From: Xestospongia muta
Taxonomy: Eukaryota; Porifera; Demospongiae; Haplosclerida; Petrosiidae
Direction: 5' to 3'
NCBI GenBank assembly: GCA_963693285.1
Contig: OY848918.1
Coordinates: forward strand, 3,105,876 to 3,169,875
DNA: 64,000 bases
Shown: in pieces, positions 13,850-28,225 of the stretch
Position numbering within the stretch: position 1 is the stretch's first letter
Layout of the letters: every line of letters begins with the position of its first letter
Position numbers and translations under genes: made by a program
The notes under the pieces: generated by a model
Seen by the model: the letters and a program-made list of their open reading frames with translations, nothing else
The model's database searches: none
What the model was told of the DNA's origin: nothing

Positions 13850-15430
13850 AAGATATTTGAATATACATGTTGTCCGATAATCAATAGTTTACTGTTGCTA
13901 GCTACTTCCATGATCAGGTAAATGTGTGCTTTATCTTTTTTCGTTGTAAAAGATGGCTCCCTTTTTGGTTGCTGGCAGTGTACTATGACCATGACTACAA
14001 TTATAATGTTGTAAATATAATTGTGACATTTCATTTTATTCTTTAGTTTCAGTTGATTATAAAACCAAAGCAACCAGTTACTGAGTAATCCTTCTGATTA
14101 TTGTGAGACTTCTATTCAAAGAGACTATTGCTGCTGGTAAAAATCATTAAATTAATACTTAGTGTTATAAATTTGTCTTAGATATCATTACAACAGTTCC
14201 TTTATCAGTGTCTGCACAACTTTACTCATGGGTGGATTTTTTCTGTCAAGGTGTAAGAAATGTATTAAAGTTAGACAGGATACTTTACTCACTGATCCCG
14301 GTAATCAAGACAGAGAGATATCAGTAACTACTAACAATATATCAGTTGATGTGTGGTCATCAGTACTAACTATAAGAGCACTATTTATTAATAATGGGGT
14401 TTATGTTGGATGCTGTTATCAGTTATGGTTAAACATGATTTGAGAAGAGAGGAGCTATTTCAACACTTAAAGGTTAGCATATATGTGAAACCTCTTATCA
14501 ATGTACTTGTATATAGTGCAAAACCTTATGCTGCCAAATATTCATTAACTGCCAGTAATTTAAGATAGTGTTTAATTATAGCATTATATTTGCTTAAAAC
14601 AACATAGAATTTTTCTATTTGCCCTGGCAAGCATAGCATGCTACCTATACTGTGCCTCGATAAAATTACATGGTACATAAATAACTATAAGCCATATAAC
14701 CCTAAAGTGTAGACTGTGATTTTTGTTACATACATACACATGCATTCTATATGGTCAGTCACATGATTGTCTTGGACCATGTGCTATGCTTGTATATAGA
14801 TTGTGAGCAACATTTTGAGCTCACCATTTAATTACAACACAAACAAAAATCATTGAATTAATTTGACTCCTGCAAGCAGAACAAAAACTTGTGTGACTGA
14901 TAAACATTATAAGCAAGAATGACTTCTCTCATGTGTATTCTGCTGGCGTACCACCACTTCTTCTAGATCTGCCAACTCACCAGCTCTTACCACTACTATT
15001 CTACTGCAACAAGTTTACCTCAATAACAAATTGTATGAATGATAAACATATACATATATCTCACATGTACTCTGCATTTTGATATACTCAGCACATGCTT
15101 CTACCAATTCACCGGGTCTTACCACTTTTGTTTTAATTACATTTCTCTCAAATAATCTTAGAATTACCTAATACATTCTATCAACTACCTAGTAACCTTA
15201 CAATATATGGTATTTATACTGCTAGTGTTAGAGCTATTATTGAATATTACATTTCACCTGCTAGAAAACTACTGAACAAAATACTGGAAAATAGATCATA
15301 TCAATCATTGATTTAATGTTTAAATGTGAAACTAGATTATACTACTAATGTCATGAAATTCAATTATATCAATGACTTTAGAAAACATTACACAATACCA
15401 ATACAGTTTACTACAAATGTAAGGACTAAA
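13850..15430 (+). pseudogene. Decayed copy of the 18.8-kb receptor gene (5' part)
   Basis: The stretch 13,850-14,145 parallels the upstream region and signal-peptide exon of the gene at 18,829, but no ATG in frame remains. The Ig exon at 14,184-14,472 still carries the common core (DREISVTTNNISVDVWSSVL) but has a four-base deletion before it and a one-base deletion after it (stop near 14,441). At 15,180-15,300 and 15,330-15,420 there are recognisable but degenerate matches to the FN3 exon and the following short exon of that gene (for example the stretch matching TYVMKFDYINNSEN). Nothing here can encode a full receptor. Confidence 0.75.
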
Positions 15431-15644
15431 TCTTGATGTACAAATGTTAATATATATTTGAACAATTTGTAGATGTGTTGCTTTCGTCACTTGTGTGATA
15501 GTATCATATCCTACAAATCAAGTATAACTTATGATCCAGTTCCTTTTTCCATTTGGAATATAACCAATGACAATTACATATGATAATATAATTGGTCTAT
15601 ATCCCTGCATCGATAATACATTTACTGAATATATTATAATTTGA

Positions 15645-17548
15645 GTTAATAACATATCTTGTGTGTTAATAATATTATTAATGTATGTCCTATTGATTTC
15701 TTCAATAATGATGACTATATTACATTTTCACAAACAGGGAAGCCAGGAACAAGCTGAAAATGACAAGTATGTTAATTATATGTGAAATGTTATTATTGCA
15801 CATATCAATTAAGAAAATAAAGCCAGTTAGTGGGTGCTACTACAATACCAGAAATAAGGAAGTTTCTTCCCAAAATGAATATCATTATGAGGTATGATAG
15901 TTTCATACTATATGATGGCAGTATTGTAGTTAATAATAATGAATCATGTCATTTAAAGTATACAATTGTACTGATGTATATATGCAATCTTTGGCTTGTC
16001 TCAGTACAATGTGAAGAAAAAATGTATAGAGACAGACACACCTTTCTGGGGTTTGAGGAGAACTTGGGACAACACTATAAGATGAAGTAACAAATGTTTA
16101 GCATTAATAGTATATTATAATACTGATAGCTCAGATTTAGATAAGATGATGAAATAATAATTTGTGTTGTTGTGTTGGCTAATAAAATTTGCTGATCAAC
16201 CTGTTTGTCATATAGCAACATGATCAATCTGTCATTCTCTACTAAATGTCCATTAAACATAACAATATTTACTGTTAGTGTCCTGAGAACTGAGTAATCA
16301 TCATGAATATAATTAACTTATTTATTACTACAGGGTGGGGCTGTTTACTCTGGAACCACTTCACTCACTGTTGGAAATGATTTATCTTTAAGATATGATG
16401 TTCAACAAACATGTTTTAATGAGAATGATACAGAGAAAGGTATCTCATAAATAATTGGAAAGGTAAATAAGTATAATATGATATATATTAGTCAATGTTT
16501 TATCTCATAGGATCACTGCTATCAGATCCTTCTGTTGATATGCCAATAACAGCTACACCAACTGATCAATATAGTGGTAGTGCTAAATGTAACTTTAGTT
16601 AATAACATATCTTGTGTGTTAATAATATTATTAATGTATGTCCTATTGATTCCTTCAATAATGATGACTATATTACATTTTCACAAACAGGGAAGCCAGG
16701 AATATATTATCAACAAGCTGAAAATGACAAGTATGTTAATTATATATGAAACGTTATTATTGCACATATTAATTAAGAAAATAAAGCCAGTTAGTGGGTG
16801 CTACTACAATACCAGAAATAAGGAAGTTTCTTCTCAAAATGAATATCATTATGAGGTATGATAGTTTCATACTATATGATGGCAGTATTGTAGTTAATAA
16901 TAATGAATCATGTCATTTAAAGTATACAATTGTACTGATGTATATATGCAATCTTTGGCTTGTCTCAGTACAATGTGAAGAAAAAATGTATAGAGACAGA
17001 CGCACCTTTCTGGGGTTTGAGGAGAACTTGGGACAACACTATAAGATGAAGTAACAAATGTTTAGCATTAATAGTATATTATAATACTGATAGCTCAGAT
17101 TTAGATAAGATGATGAAATAGTAGTTTGTGTTGTTTAGTTGGCTAATAAAATTTGCTGATCAACCTGTTTGTCATATAGCAACATGATCAATCTGTCATT
17201 CTCTACTAAATGTCCATTAAACATAACAATATTTACTGTTAGTGTCCTGAGAACTGAGTAATCATCATGAATATAATTAACTTATTTATTACTACAGGGT
17301 GGGGCTGTTTACTCTGGAACCACTTCACTCACTGTTGGAAATGATTTATCTTTAAGATATGATGTTCAACAAACATGTTTAAAGAGAATGATACAGAGAA
17401 AGGTATCTCATAAATAGTTGGAAAGGTAAATAAGTATAATATGATATATATTAGTCAATGTTTTATCTCATAGGATCACTGCTATCAGATCCTTCTGTTG
17501 ATATGCCAATAACAGCTACACCAACTGATCAATATAGTGGTAGTGCTA
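15645..17548 (+). repeat. Tandem duplication (~955 bases, two copies) of receptor tail exons
   Basis: Copy A is about 15,645-16,585 and copy B about 16,598-17,548, nearly identical. Each holds four small exons: one with YYQQAENDK (about 15,735 and 16,690), PVSGCYYNTRNKEVSSQNEY (15,825 and 16,788), GGAVYSGTTSLTVGND...RYDV (about 16,335 and 17,298) and GSLLSDPSVDMPITATPTDQ (about 16,511 and 17,474). All are tyrosine-rich and look cytoplasmic. Copy A lacks 14 bases in the first exon; copy B has lost one base after RYDVQQTC. The copies are thus broken at different places. Confidence 0.75.
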
Positions 17549-18330
17549 TATCAATGTCATATGATGTGTCAAGGTCTGTTTTAAATGAAAGAAAACAATA
17601 TTAGTCACATTGGAAAGTAATAATGAAGGAAAAGGTACACCTCAATATATTATAATTTCATTATCTTGCCCTATAGCTCCAGCCACTGATAATGTTCTGG
17701 TGCTGTGAACTCTCATCAATAAACCCCTTAATGCAATATTATTAAAATTGTATTAATCGTTATTATTAGTGGTATTATTACAGATATCACATAACAGGGC
17801 TGGACTGGGAGTTGAAGCTGATGTGCCAGAACCAAATAGATGCTAGAGATCTGGTTGTGATGCATGGCACATTAGATAGTTTGTGTTGCTTCAAAGTTAG
17901 TTAAGAGAAATGATATAATCATGGGTCCTAAATGCTTTTGTTGGATCCAAATAAGTACTGCAATATTATAACTGACTGATAATTATGATCACAGCAATAC
18001 TTGTGAAATTACTTCTAATGGGTAAGTTATGATCACATCATATGTAACTACTCAATATGTTGTACCTCTAGATTCAATCTGGGTATGAAAGATGCTAGTT
18101 TTATAACCACTACACTTATATCTGGTCATCAGATGGAGGAAAGAGTCAAATGATCATACATTTATCAAAATGACATTGATTTTCTACTAATACTTACTCT
18201 TTTCTTCTTTCTATATTATATTTATTAGATAACATATGCAATATTACATATTAGCTACATGATTATATTAGTATTGTTGGTGTGTTTTTGCTGTAAGGTC
18301 AGAATTTCTTATAAAAAACCTCATGATATA
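17549..18330 (+). pseudogene. Degenerate continuation of the tail region
   Basis: Sequence after copy B (SYDVSRSVLNERKQ, then stop) and near 17,590-17,800 is related to the exons at 36,885-37,080 (for example the LEERTTSVTLENN exon), but stops and indels prevent a reading frame. It marks a second place where this tail module was copied. Confidence 0.5.
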
Positions 18331-18376
18331 GTAGATTATACTATTATAACTAACTTATTTGTTGCGTACCATCAAA

Positions 18377-18488
18377 TACTATAGTAACATGAGGTAGATT
18401 TTCATACCTGATATATGTACATGTACAGTAGTACATATATACATGAACATATATCATGTATAAAAATCCACCTCATGTTACTATAGTA
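18377..18488. repeat. Hairpin (41-base arms, 28-base loop), MITE-like
   Basis: The arm 18,378-18,418 is the reverse complement of 18,447-18,487 with three mismatches, beginning ACTATAGTAACATGAGGT. It lies about 340 bases upstream of the receptor start at 18,829. No flanking target duplication could be fixed by eye. Confidence 0.8.
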
Positions 18489-18828
18489 CCATTAATTATA
18501 TATATTGGTGCAACAGCTGATAATACATACTACTGATGACATATATATATCATACAAGTATTAGTTGTGATGAGGTATGTCTCTGTCAATTCAGATGTCT
18601 GGGGACAAGACTATGTATAGTTGAATTGCTAACTCCATGTTCAAGCAAATGTGTGCTATATCTTATTGTTGTAAAGTTACATGGTGTTGTCTGAAAAAAA
18701 TAGTTTACGTACTCTTTCTATGACAATGAATATTGTTATAATGTTATAAATATAATTATAACTATCCATTTTGAGAAATAATTTTTGCTAGAGCTGCAGT
18801 TCATATGCATTACAAAACCTCAAGAAGT

Positions 18829-19465
18829 ATGGCGATAAGTTCCTGGGCAATCTTTCTGTTTTTTGCTAGACTACTATTCAACGAGACTGGCGCTGCAGTT
18901 GCTGGTAAAATCATTAAATTATAACTTTGTGTTATAAATTTTCCTAGATCTCATTACATCAGCTCCAATATCAGTGACTGAACGACTTTACACATCAGTG
19001 GATTTTCCCTGTCAAGGTATAGGAGATGTGTTACACTGGACAGTACAAGGCAATTTACTCACTGATGCCAGTAATGAGGACAGAGAGATATCAGTAACTG
19101 CTAACAATATATCAGTTGATGTGTGGTCATCAGTACTAACTATAAGAGCACTACCTATTAATGATGGGATAAGTATTGCATGTACTGTGATCAGTTTTAG
19201 TTCATATGATTTTGACAAGAAAGGAGCCACTTTAACAATTAAAGGTTAGCATATGTGTATGAAACCTCTTGTGCAATGTAACCACTTCCAGTGTAAACAG
19301 TCTGGTTTTAGATAATACCACAATATACTTCAAATTAAATGGCTGGAAAGCCTAGTTACTAAATAGCATTGATGAGTGCATATTTACTGAATTGTTTAGT
19401 AGTGGAAAGTCACCTTGCTATATCGGAAGGTGACTAAACAACTAAAACAGGTGTGACTCAGTACC

Positions 19466-19518
<53 letters not shown>

Positions 19519-21110
19519 TTATGTCACTAATGCATTATTTGAAATCTTTATTTTAATTGCAATTGCCAGTCACAATATCTTCACAAGATCTTTTGCAGTA
19601 TTAACACCTTAAAACAACATAAGATATTTCCCAGCCAGCGACTGCAATGTGGCAGATGGTTGGTTAAAAGATTGTTTTCCACGCCTGGAATTATTAAGCA
19701 AAAAGAAAGCCTAGAAATGGCGCACGTTCCAAAAATGGAAATAGGAAAAAGAAATTGAACTCATTACCTGGGTACTACGGAAGCCTCAGACGGACATTCC
19801 CATTCCTATTTCCAATTTCTTCCACGCACCTTCGCGTATTAAAAAATTCCAATTAAGGACCCAGTTGACGAGTTCAATTTCTTATTCCTATTTCCATTTT
19901 TGGCACGTGCGCCGTTTCTAGGCTTTTCTTGTTACTTAATAAAACGTGGAGCGCGAGTACCACGAGCCATCTCTTAGAATCGAGCGTCAGCGAGATGTTT
20001 CCAGTTAGGTTGGGTTCCTGATTTTGGTTGTATATTGGAATTGGAACCCATCAACTCTATCTTTAATTGGAATATAAGGTGTGTTTAATTGGAATTTAAG
20101 GTGGGCGGAAGAAATTGGAAATAAGAATAGGAATGTCCATCTGAGGCTTCCGTAGGGTACGGAAGCTACGGAAGCCGCAGACGGACATTCCAGTTCCTAT
20201 TTCCTATATCTTCCAAGCACCTTCGCGTATTAAAAATTCCAATTAACAACCTAGTTGATGAATTCAATTTCTTACGGAATCCTCAGACGGACATTCTTAT
20301 TCCTATTTAAAATTTCTTCCGCTCACCTTATATTCCAATTAAAAATGCAGTTAATAGGTTCCAATTCAAATATACAACCAAAATCTGGAACCCAACCCAA
20401 CTGCTCGTGGTACTCGCGCTCCGCATTTTATTAAGTAACAAGAAAAGCCTAGAAATGGCGCACGTGCCACAAATGGAATTAGGAGAATAAGAAATATTAC
20501 GGAAGCCTCAGACAGACATTCCTATTTCTATTTCCAATTTCTTCCGTTCACCTTAAATTCCAATTAAACGCACCTTACATTCCAATTAAAGATGCAGTTG
20601 ATAGGTTCCAATTCCAATATACAAACAAAATCAGGAACCCAACCAAACTGGAAACATCTCGCTGACGCTCGATTCTAAGAGACGGCTCGTGGTACTCGCG
20701 CTCCGCGTTTTATTAAGTAACAAGAAAAGCCTAGAAAGGGCGCACGTACAAAAAATGGAAATAGGAATAAGAAATTGAACTCATCAACTGGGTCTTTAAT
20801 TGGATTTTTTTAATACGCGGATGTGCGTGGAAGATATAGGAAATAGGAATGGGAATGTCCGTCTGAGGCTTCCGTAAGTAGGAAACCGAGGACGGACATT
20901 CCTTTTCCATTTACCAATTGAATCAAACGGAGTTATACAATGTTGCCTCTTAGCTTGTGAAGGAACTCTGTTGGTCAATACAGGCTGTATGATTGATCAA
21001 GCAGAACTGACCTGCATAGTAGGTACTGTTGCATTTCCTGTATAATAATTGGCTATCATCAGTTAAGATTCGTCTATTGTGCTTTATAAGAAATGAATGA
21101 ACTGAATCAG

Positions 21111-21166
<56 letters not shown>

Positions 21167-24100
21167 ATCCAAATTCAGAAGATTAGCTAGTTGTAGCTAC
21201 CTTTAGACTGTCTGCATAATTTTACATTCATATAGAATTCTACAATAGATAATAAATACAACATGGTGTCAGAATGTGATGGAAGCTCAATGCTGTGGCC
21301 ATGTAAGTAGGTATATTTTTGGCTCACATCTGCGGCTCAAGCTCGTCCCACAATGCCTGCATTTACCCTAGTTATTAATAACATTTTGTACCCATAACCT
21401 TAACCCTAACCCCAAGTGCTACAACAATGCTTATGATATGAATGATCATTTCAAAGCTTCTCACTATATGAGATTGCTTCTCTGCTATATTTCTAAAATT
21501 CTATAGACATAGTCTTCCACAAACATTGCTGCTAATTTTGCAGTCTTTATTACTGTAGCCAGCATTTCATTGTGTAATCAATATCTTTGAATTCCAAAAC
21601 AATAATTGTAGGATGATTTTTTCAATTATAGCATGGTCTTGACATCATTTTATTCATATGCACTTTCAAACTTGCCCTTTTAAATTAAAAGTATTAACTA
21701 AATTTTAATTCACTCCTATAATGCTACAAAGAATATCGTGACTGGGAAGACAAATTATGGTTGCTATCTCTCATATGCACTATGTACCCATGTAGAACAG
21801 CTTCTACCAACTTAGTAGCTCTTATCATTTACTATTATATTACTGCAATGTATTTCATCAAATAATGTTAGAATGATTTTACTATTGTATATAATTATAA
21901 TAATACAATGTTAATTTATATTGACATTGCAGAGTAATGCTGACAACCAAAAATTTGAAACAATTATATTATTATTATTTTATAGGTGTTTCAATTGTTG
22001 AGAATCTTAAATTTAATTTTAATAACAATCCTTCCTTGTTAACTTGGTCTTCTCCATTATTTTACTCTGATGATATTCAACAAGAAAGTGTTACAAAATA
22101 TCTTGTTCATGTTAAGAGTCGAGGTGGCTCTGTAATAGTAGATGTTATTACAACTGATAACTTCTATCAGTTACCTAGTAACCTCACAGACTGTGTTATT
22201 TATACTGCTAGTGTTACAGCTTTTATTGAACAATACAGTTCACCCACTACAACTACTACTGAACAATATACTGGAAGTAAGATCATATCAATCATTGATT
22301 TAATGTCTTATTGTTATATCAGATTGTACTACTTATGTAATGAAATTTGATTATATCAATAACTCAGAAAACATTTCCATAATACAAACACAGTTTACCA
22401 CCAATGTAAGAACTAATGCAGAGAATAAAGCTGGTAAATCATAAAATTATTAATGCTACAGTATTAATTCAGTTTCTCCTTCTAAATAGCTCATATCATA
22501 GAAGTTCCCTCATCAGTTACTGTACCAATTAATACATGGGTTAACTTTACCTGTAAGGGTCAAGGAGATATACTGGAGTGGTATGTACAGGGTAATTCAC
22601 TCACTGATCCCGATAATGAAGACAGAGAGATATCTGCTATTACTAAAAATGTATCAACTGATACGTGGTTAACAAATCTAACTATAAGAGCACTACCTAT
22701 AAATAATGGGATAAGTGTTGCATGTGTTGCAATCAGTTTTAATCCACCTGGCTTTACAGAAAAAGGAGCTACTTTAACAATTAGAGGTTAGCTTACTATA
22801 TTCAAAAGGTATTGCATTACATGTAGTGGTAGAATAGAATCAGTTCATAAATGGTGATTCAAGAACTCTGAATATATAATATATATGGTGGTAAAATTTT
22901 ACATAAGACCTTTTTATGATTACAGCTACTTAAAAGATTTGTCAATTCAGGCAAATGAGCATCATTGAAAATTGTCATGCTGGTACTTTCCATTGTGCTA
23001 ATACATAAATATATAGTGAGAGTTATAACTTACTTTAGGCACTACCATTTATTACTGGAATACACATGTTTAATACTTAGCCAAACATTATAGATATTCA
23101 ATTCCATTAATAAGTAGTCTGTGTCATTTTGTGAAGCCAGGTAAAAAAGACTTTATTCAATGTAACACTAAATATTGCTTAACAAAGACTCAATTTAAGT
23201 TTGTTTGACCAAATCTGATTCTAAAACACAAGCTTCTATTAAAAAGAATTGAACAGACCTATCTCATTATGTCACTGAAAAGTATATGTGTTCTTCCACT
23301 AAATTAAACTTTGAAAATTTTATTATTAAAACACTACCACTTGGTCAATTTCCCAATTAGTTGACTGCTAATTATAGTCCTGTAATCTTAAGATATTATT
23401 TACATTATATCTTGTTTAACTAAACATCTATAGGTGTTTCATCTGTTAAGCAACTTGATTTCCATTTAAACAACAATCCTTCCTTAACCTGGTTTCCTCC
23501 ATCATTTTACTCTGATGATATTCCACAAGGGAGTATTACAACATATCATGTTCATGTTAAGAGTAAAGATTTTGTAATAGTAGATGATAATACAACTAAT
23601 ACATCCTATCCACTACCTAATAATTTGGCAGTCTGTGATACATACATGGCTAATGTCACAGCTTTTATTGAACATTACACATCAAGTAATGTTATCCTCC
23701 TAAAACAATATTCAGGAAGTAAGATGACATAACATATTACCAAGTATACTGATTGATATTCTACTACAGACTATACAATTGAAATACAAAACTATACTAT
23801 AAAATTTAATGACACTGAAAATACTGTCATTGCAAAGTTCAAGCTAAAGGTATAGTATTTATGACAAGTTTTAGATAAAACATTTTATATTTTAAGGTCA
23901 ATTCTACACTACAAATTTGTGATAGTCTGATATTTGGTACAATTAGTCCTGAAAATGACAAAAATATAACAACTCATTGTTTTCAAATTATTAATAATAC
24001 TAAACAACATGAAACAAGTGTTTATTTTAATATTACTGGTCTACATCCTTTGACTAACTTTACTTTTACTATAAACATCAGAGACTATTTGAACAATAGT

Positions 24101-24761
24101 AAAGACCAAAATCAAATCATCTTTAGTGAGTTTACACTTCCATATAATATAACAACAATAACTTATTCTTAATAATATAGCAACTTACAATGTTCAAAAT
24201 CTCACTCTACGGTATTTCCCTGACAACGGATCAATTTATGTAGAGTGTAGGTTTGCTGAGAGGTCTACTGCTGATGGATGCTGGGTGATCTTTAGAGAGT
24301 CTTCTAATGGAACTACAAAGCATATTAATATGACTAAATCCAGTATAGAGGAGAGTACAGTATACCAGTATATAACTCTACCAGTTAGTGGTAACTATAC
24401 TGTGACAGCTCACGATATAGTAGATGGTAATATAACTAAGCGATCTGTCAAGCCTCAAGTATTGAAGTATGTCAAACTGCCATCTCCTACTCAGACTATT
24501 ATTCCTTCCAGTAAGTAGTACTTACTAAATTATGTACTGTTCTATGATATCTTATTAGGTACAACATCAAGTGATATGACAGTCATTGACATAACTACTC
24601 CTCATGTAACAGTCACATCAATGCCAAATCCTTCACATAATTCTAAGTTGGAAGTCATATTAGCTGCAAGTATAAGTGGTTTCGTAGTAGTAGTAGTAGT
24701 AGTAGTAGTAATAGGATTAGTGGTATCGGTTTATTGTATTGTTAAAAAATGTAAAGATTAA
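18829..24761 (+). CDS. Receptor A: signal peptide, 2 Ig, 2 FN3, membrane-proximal Cys module, TM, very short tail (732 aa)
   Basis: Exons: 18829-18904, 18948-19244, 21986-22276, 22323-22433, 22490-22786, 23434-23718, 23770-23849, 23897-24125, 24181-24510, 24559-24761. Their sum is 2,199 bases, and every junction keeps phase (phase 1 at most; phase 0 between 23849 and 23897). The order is signal peptide MAISSWAIFLFFARLLF; Ig1 with Cys of DFPCQG and IACTV and Trp of LHWTV; FN3-like domain; short linker; Ig2 (NFTCKGQG...VACVA); FN3-like domain; a module with CDSL...HCFQ; the conserved TTYNVQNLTLRYF...VECRFAERSTADGC domain with VTAHDIVDG; then TM and tail IVKKCKD. It has many NxS/T sites, as expected for an ectodomain. 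The TM helix contains nine Val codons from a (gta)9 microsatellite at 24684-24710. The 2.7-kb third-position intron carries a foldback element. The ligand is unknown. Confidence 0.87.
19468..19516. repeat. (AT)n microsatellite
   Basis: An uninterrupted AT dinucleotide run in the long intron of receptor A. Similar runs occur at 21,115-21,160, 24,869-24,897, 44,649-44,700, 52,370-52,391, 59,896-59,923 and 62,646-62,686. Confidence 0.9.
19670..20910. mobile_element. Foldback-type element with nested inverted repeats
   Basis: This block is visibly less AT-rich than its surroundings. A terminal-like motif GGAAGCCTCAGACGGACATT occurs in plus orientation at 19,778, about 20,170, about 20,277 and 20,501, and inverted at 20,130-20,155 and 20,852-20,877. 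A long arm at 19,899-20,007 (containing GAGCGCGAGTACCACGAGCC) is inverted at about 20,640-20,745. No protein-coding frame is present, so it is non-autonomous. It sits inside the intron 19,245-21,985 of receptor A and does not touch coding sequence. Confidence 0.8.
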
Positions 24762-24866
24762 TGTGATAAAGGTTCAATAACTCAAGACACAACAAATAAT
24801 CACACACAAGGAGGGCAATAATATTCAAAAATTTAGCTGTATAACATCTATTATAATATTTTGCTA

Positions 24867-24901
<35 letters not shown>

Positions 24902-25169
24902 TAACAGTCTTCTTTACTTTGTTATTTCTTCTTACTTCTTATAGTTTGCTACGTATTCCAATATTATAGTTGAAATTAAAATAATAAAGTTTATGCTAAA
25001 ATTCATAATAAAAATTTTAAATAATTTTAATAAATTTGATATCTTGTAAATAAACAATTCTTAATGTAAATCTAGTAGTAATAATGATGGTGGTATTGGT
25101 TTGTAAATTGGTTGCAGGAAAAAGACATCAAATGCAATGAGGACCGAAATTCAAATGTGCAGCATTTAT

Positions 25170-26180
25170 TATAATATATATTATATATATTATATATATA
25201 TTATATATAATATATATATAATATATATGCTACTCATTTCTATATATGTGAACACTCTTTTTTACTTTTTTATGTTTTTGACTTTTTTGTAGTTTGCTAA
25301 TTATTTATATATTTATCTGTTAATGTCAACTTTTAAATAATAATATGTTTATGCTAAAATTTAAAATAAAAATTAAAAATACTTTTCAATAAATTTGATA
25401 TCTTGCAAAAACCACTCTTAATATAAATCTTTTGTGATAATTTTAAAGCAATGATTGAGTTATAGAATAAGACAAAATTAGCAATCTACCATGTTCAAGG
25501 ACTCACTCTGCAGTAGTACTCTGATAATGGATCATTTGTCATAAAGTGTAAATTTGTTGAGATATCTACTGCTGATGGATGTGATATAATATTTAGAAAA
25601 TCTTCTAAAGGAACTGTCTATACTCTACCAGTTGTTAGTTGTAGATTATAACTAACCAATCTGTCAAGCCTTAAGTACTAAAGTATGTCAAACTGCCATC
25701 TCCTACTCAGACTATATTATTCCTACCAGTAATTAGTACTATATAAATTATGTATTGTTCTATGATATCTTATTAGGTACAACATTAACTGGTAGGAGAT
25801 ATTGATGAGTTGACAAGTTTGAAAGAGATAAAACTAAAGTAAAGATATTATGATAGAATAGAAGAGACATTGACCAAGTTATGACCATAACAATATAACT
25901 TACATATTGTAATATCATATTAAACTATACATGTCACATTTTGTAAACTTGTTAGAAACAAACTATTTTTAGTATAATTGTGTACATTACTGTATATTAT
26001 GTTCATTTTCAAACAATGAACAAACTGTCGTAAACTATTTGTATTGAAGATGTTAAATACATCAACATATATAATGAATAGAATATTAAAGTAAATGGTT
26101 TGTATATATTAAGTAATATACACAAATATACTACATGTAACAATAGTTTATCATATTTGTAATAATGATATATATTATTA
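25170..26180 (+). pseudogene. Relic of the membrane-proximal Cys module exon
   Basis: The segment 25,483-25,735 matches the exon 24,181-24,510 of receptor A (CATGTTCAAGGACTCACTCT..., VEISTADGC...), but has lost the central part encoding NMTKSSIEESTVYQ and is out of frame. It ends near a former splice site at 25,735 and is followed by a degenerate short exon near 25,778. It shows that a second receptor once stood here, of which only the 3' exons at 26,185 remain intact. Confidence 0.7.
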
Positions 26181-26184
26181 TTAG

Positions 26185-26691
26185 GTACTTTACTAAGAGT
26201 AGAGACAACTGGTTATATGACATCTGTAGTATCATCTACTGTTGAGATATCATGTACGTACTTAATGTTGTATAACTTACTTTGTGTACAGCTACCAATC
26301 AGTCTGTGTTCATCCTCATTACTATTACTAGTAGTACAGTCAGTATTGTAGTAATGATTATTATTGCTATAATAGTGATAGCTACTAGTATTACTGTATA
26401 TTGGAGGAAGAAGAAGAGACAGCGATATGAAGTTGGAGGTAAGAAAGAAAGAAACAAAATCAAGTACATAATAATATTATTCTATAGTTGATCAACAAGC
26501 TATCAGACATAATCCATCATATGAAGAAGGTAATTTATATAGCTGTATCAAATGTCATATGTTATAGTTACATTGTAGTACATATAGTTGAAATGAGAAG
26601 TAGAAGAGTGGAGTTAGGGAGTAATCCATCATATATAACAGTGCAACCTAGTAGGACATGTACTGATGACTATGAAAATATCGTAATGTAA
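26185..26691 (+). CDS. Intact orphan 3' exons: stem, TM helix, tyrosine tail
   Basis: Exons 26185-26253, 26292-26438, 26488-26529 and 26588-26691 (stop) are phase 1 thro. Confidence 0.
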
Positions 26692-28105
26692 TTATTGTGT
26701 GACTATTGATATGACCATGGATACATGTAACCATGGATACATATGACCATTATTATATGTTGCAATATTTGTATGTTAGTTTATTCAGTGTGTGTTATAT
26801 TTTATAATATTTTAAAAGTTGGTCTTACAGTAGATAGATAAATTATAAGAAAATTGGTTTTATTTTAATTTGAGTTTTTTTATTAAGTGTTTTATAAATT
26901 ATCATAAGTTATGTACTAGAATCATGTTAATAAGGAGGTCATAAATAGAAGTGATATATAATGATCATTAATTGACTGTTAATATTGAGTCTTATTATCA
27001 GAGATTATTGGGGTGGTGCATACAGTGAGTGGAGTCCAATATGTTATTATTAGTAATTATTGACTACATATTGGTCATAATAGAACTGATATACAAAGAC
27101 CAGTAGTTGACAATATATATTGTATGAGAATTATTAGCTGTGATAATATATAATACACTAGTGAGTAGATATGTACTATACTAATATATATACTGTATGT
27201 ACTATATATCATAGATACTATACTATCAATAACTATACATGTAGTAGTAAATATACATTTGTTTTTTACCAACTTGATTTGATTTAACTCAATAACTTTA
27301 TTACTGACATTGTCTTCTCAACTATTAAAACTTTTAGTTGTGGATATTTGTCAAGAACATTAAAACAGACAATATAAACTAAGTTGTCGATATTCTTTTC
27401 TATTGTTTGTAGCAATCTCCTTTCGACTATTGAGTCCAATATAATAAAATATCAGTACATTAAATGGCTATCTTCTCTAGTACTTATCTGCAATCACATT
27501 TACTATATTTGAACTAATTATAACTGTGGTAAAGCTACACTTGAATTATCTCATGTGTCTAAATTTCTCTTTAGGAAATGTTTAATGTTTGAGTGTAGGT
27601 AACAGAACACTGTACTTAAATGTGAAATTAGCACATTTAGGCTCCATTGTTTAAAGTTTAAGATATAGGATATAGTACTAAATCCTTATTAAAGTGCAAC
27701 GTTCTATTAGTAGCACTCTAAACACTGCATTTCCTACTAAAGCATCGTTCATTTTGGCAGAAAACACTTGGGTACACACGACGGTAAACTCATGCAATTT
27801 TGTATTAGGAAATCAGAAGCCATGTATCAAAATATGAAATATACCGTATGACGCCGAGGGTGGAGTCTGGGAATAGACTACATAGGAAACAGCTTTAGTC
27901 TCTGTTTTGAGAGGTGGTGGAGAAGGATGGCGAGAAAGTAGTAGAGTACTGGTAAGGTAGACTTTAGTAATTAGAACAATATTTATTGTGATATTCTGTG
28001 ACCACACACCCCTACTGTATGATGGCTACTGTTAGCAAGTTATCTTTGCCATAAAAATGAGAAACAATTATCAATTCCTAATACTACCACCTTAATTTAT
28101 TATAG

Positions 28106-28225
28106 GAACAATTGAGACCATCTTGTTTCCATTGGACTGGAACTGGTTACCATCATATGGTGGGTGGAATTTATGAAAAAATAAGACCACTCCTCCAAGA
28201 TGGACTATATCATCATTTACTAATG
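28106..28225 (+). CDS. Orphan exon with a classical ITAM-like motif
   Basis: A TTATAG acceptor precedes 40 open codons and a GTATGT donor. The peptide includes GIYEKIRPLLQDGLYHHLL: Tyr-x-x-Ile, eight residues, Tyr-x-x-Leu (Tyr codons 28,172 and 28,208), which fits the ITAM spacing. I found no TM exon that joins it in phase nearby, so its parent gene is unknown. It may be a relic tail exon of the receptor family or a chance open frame. Confidence 0.4.
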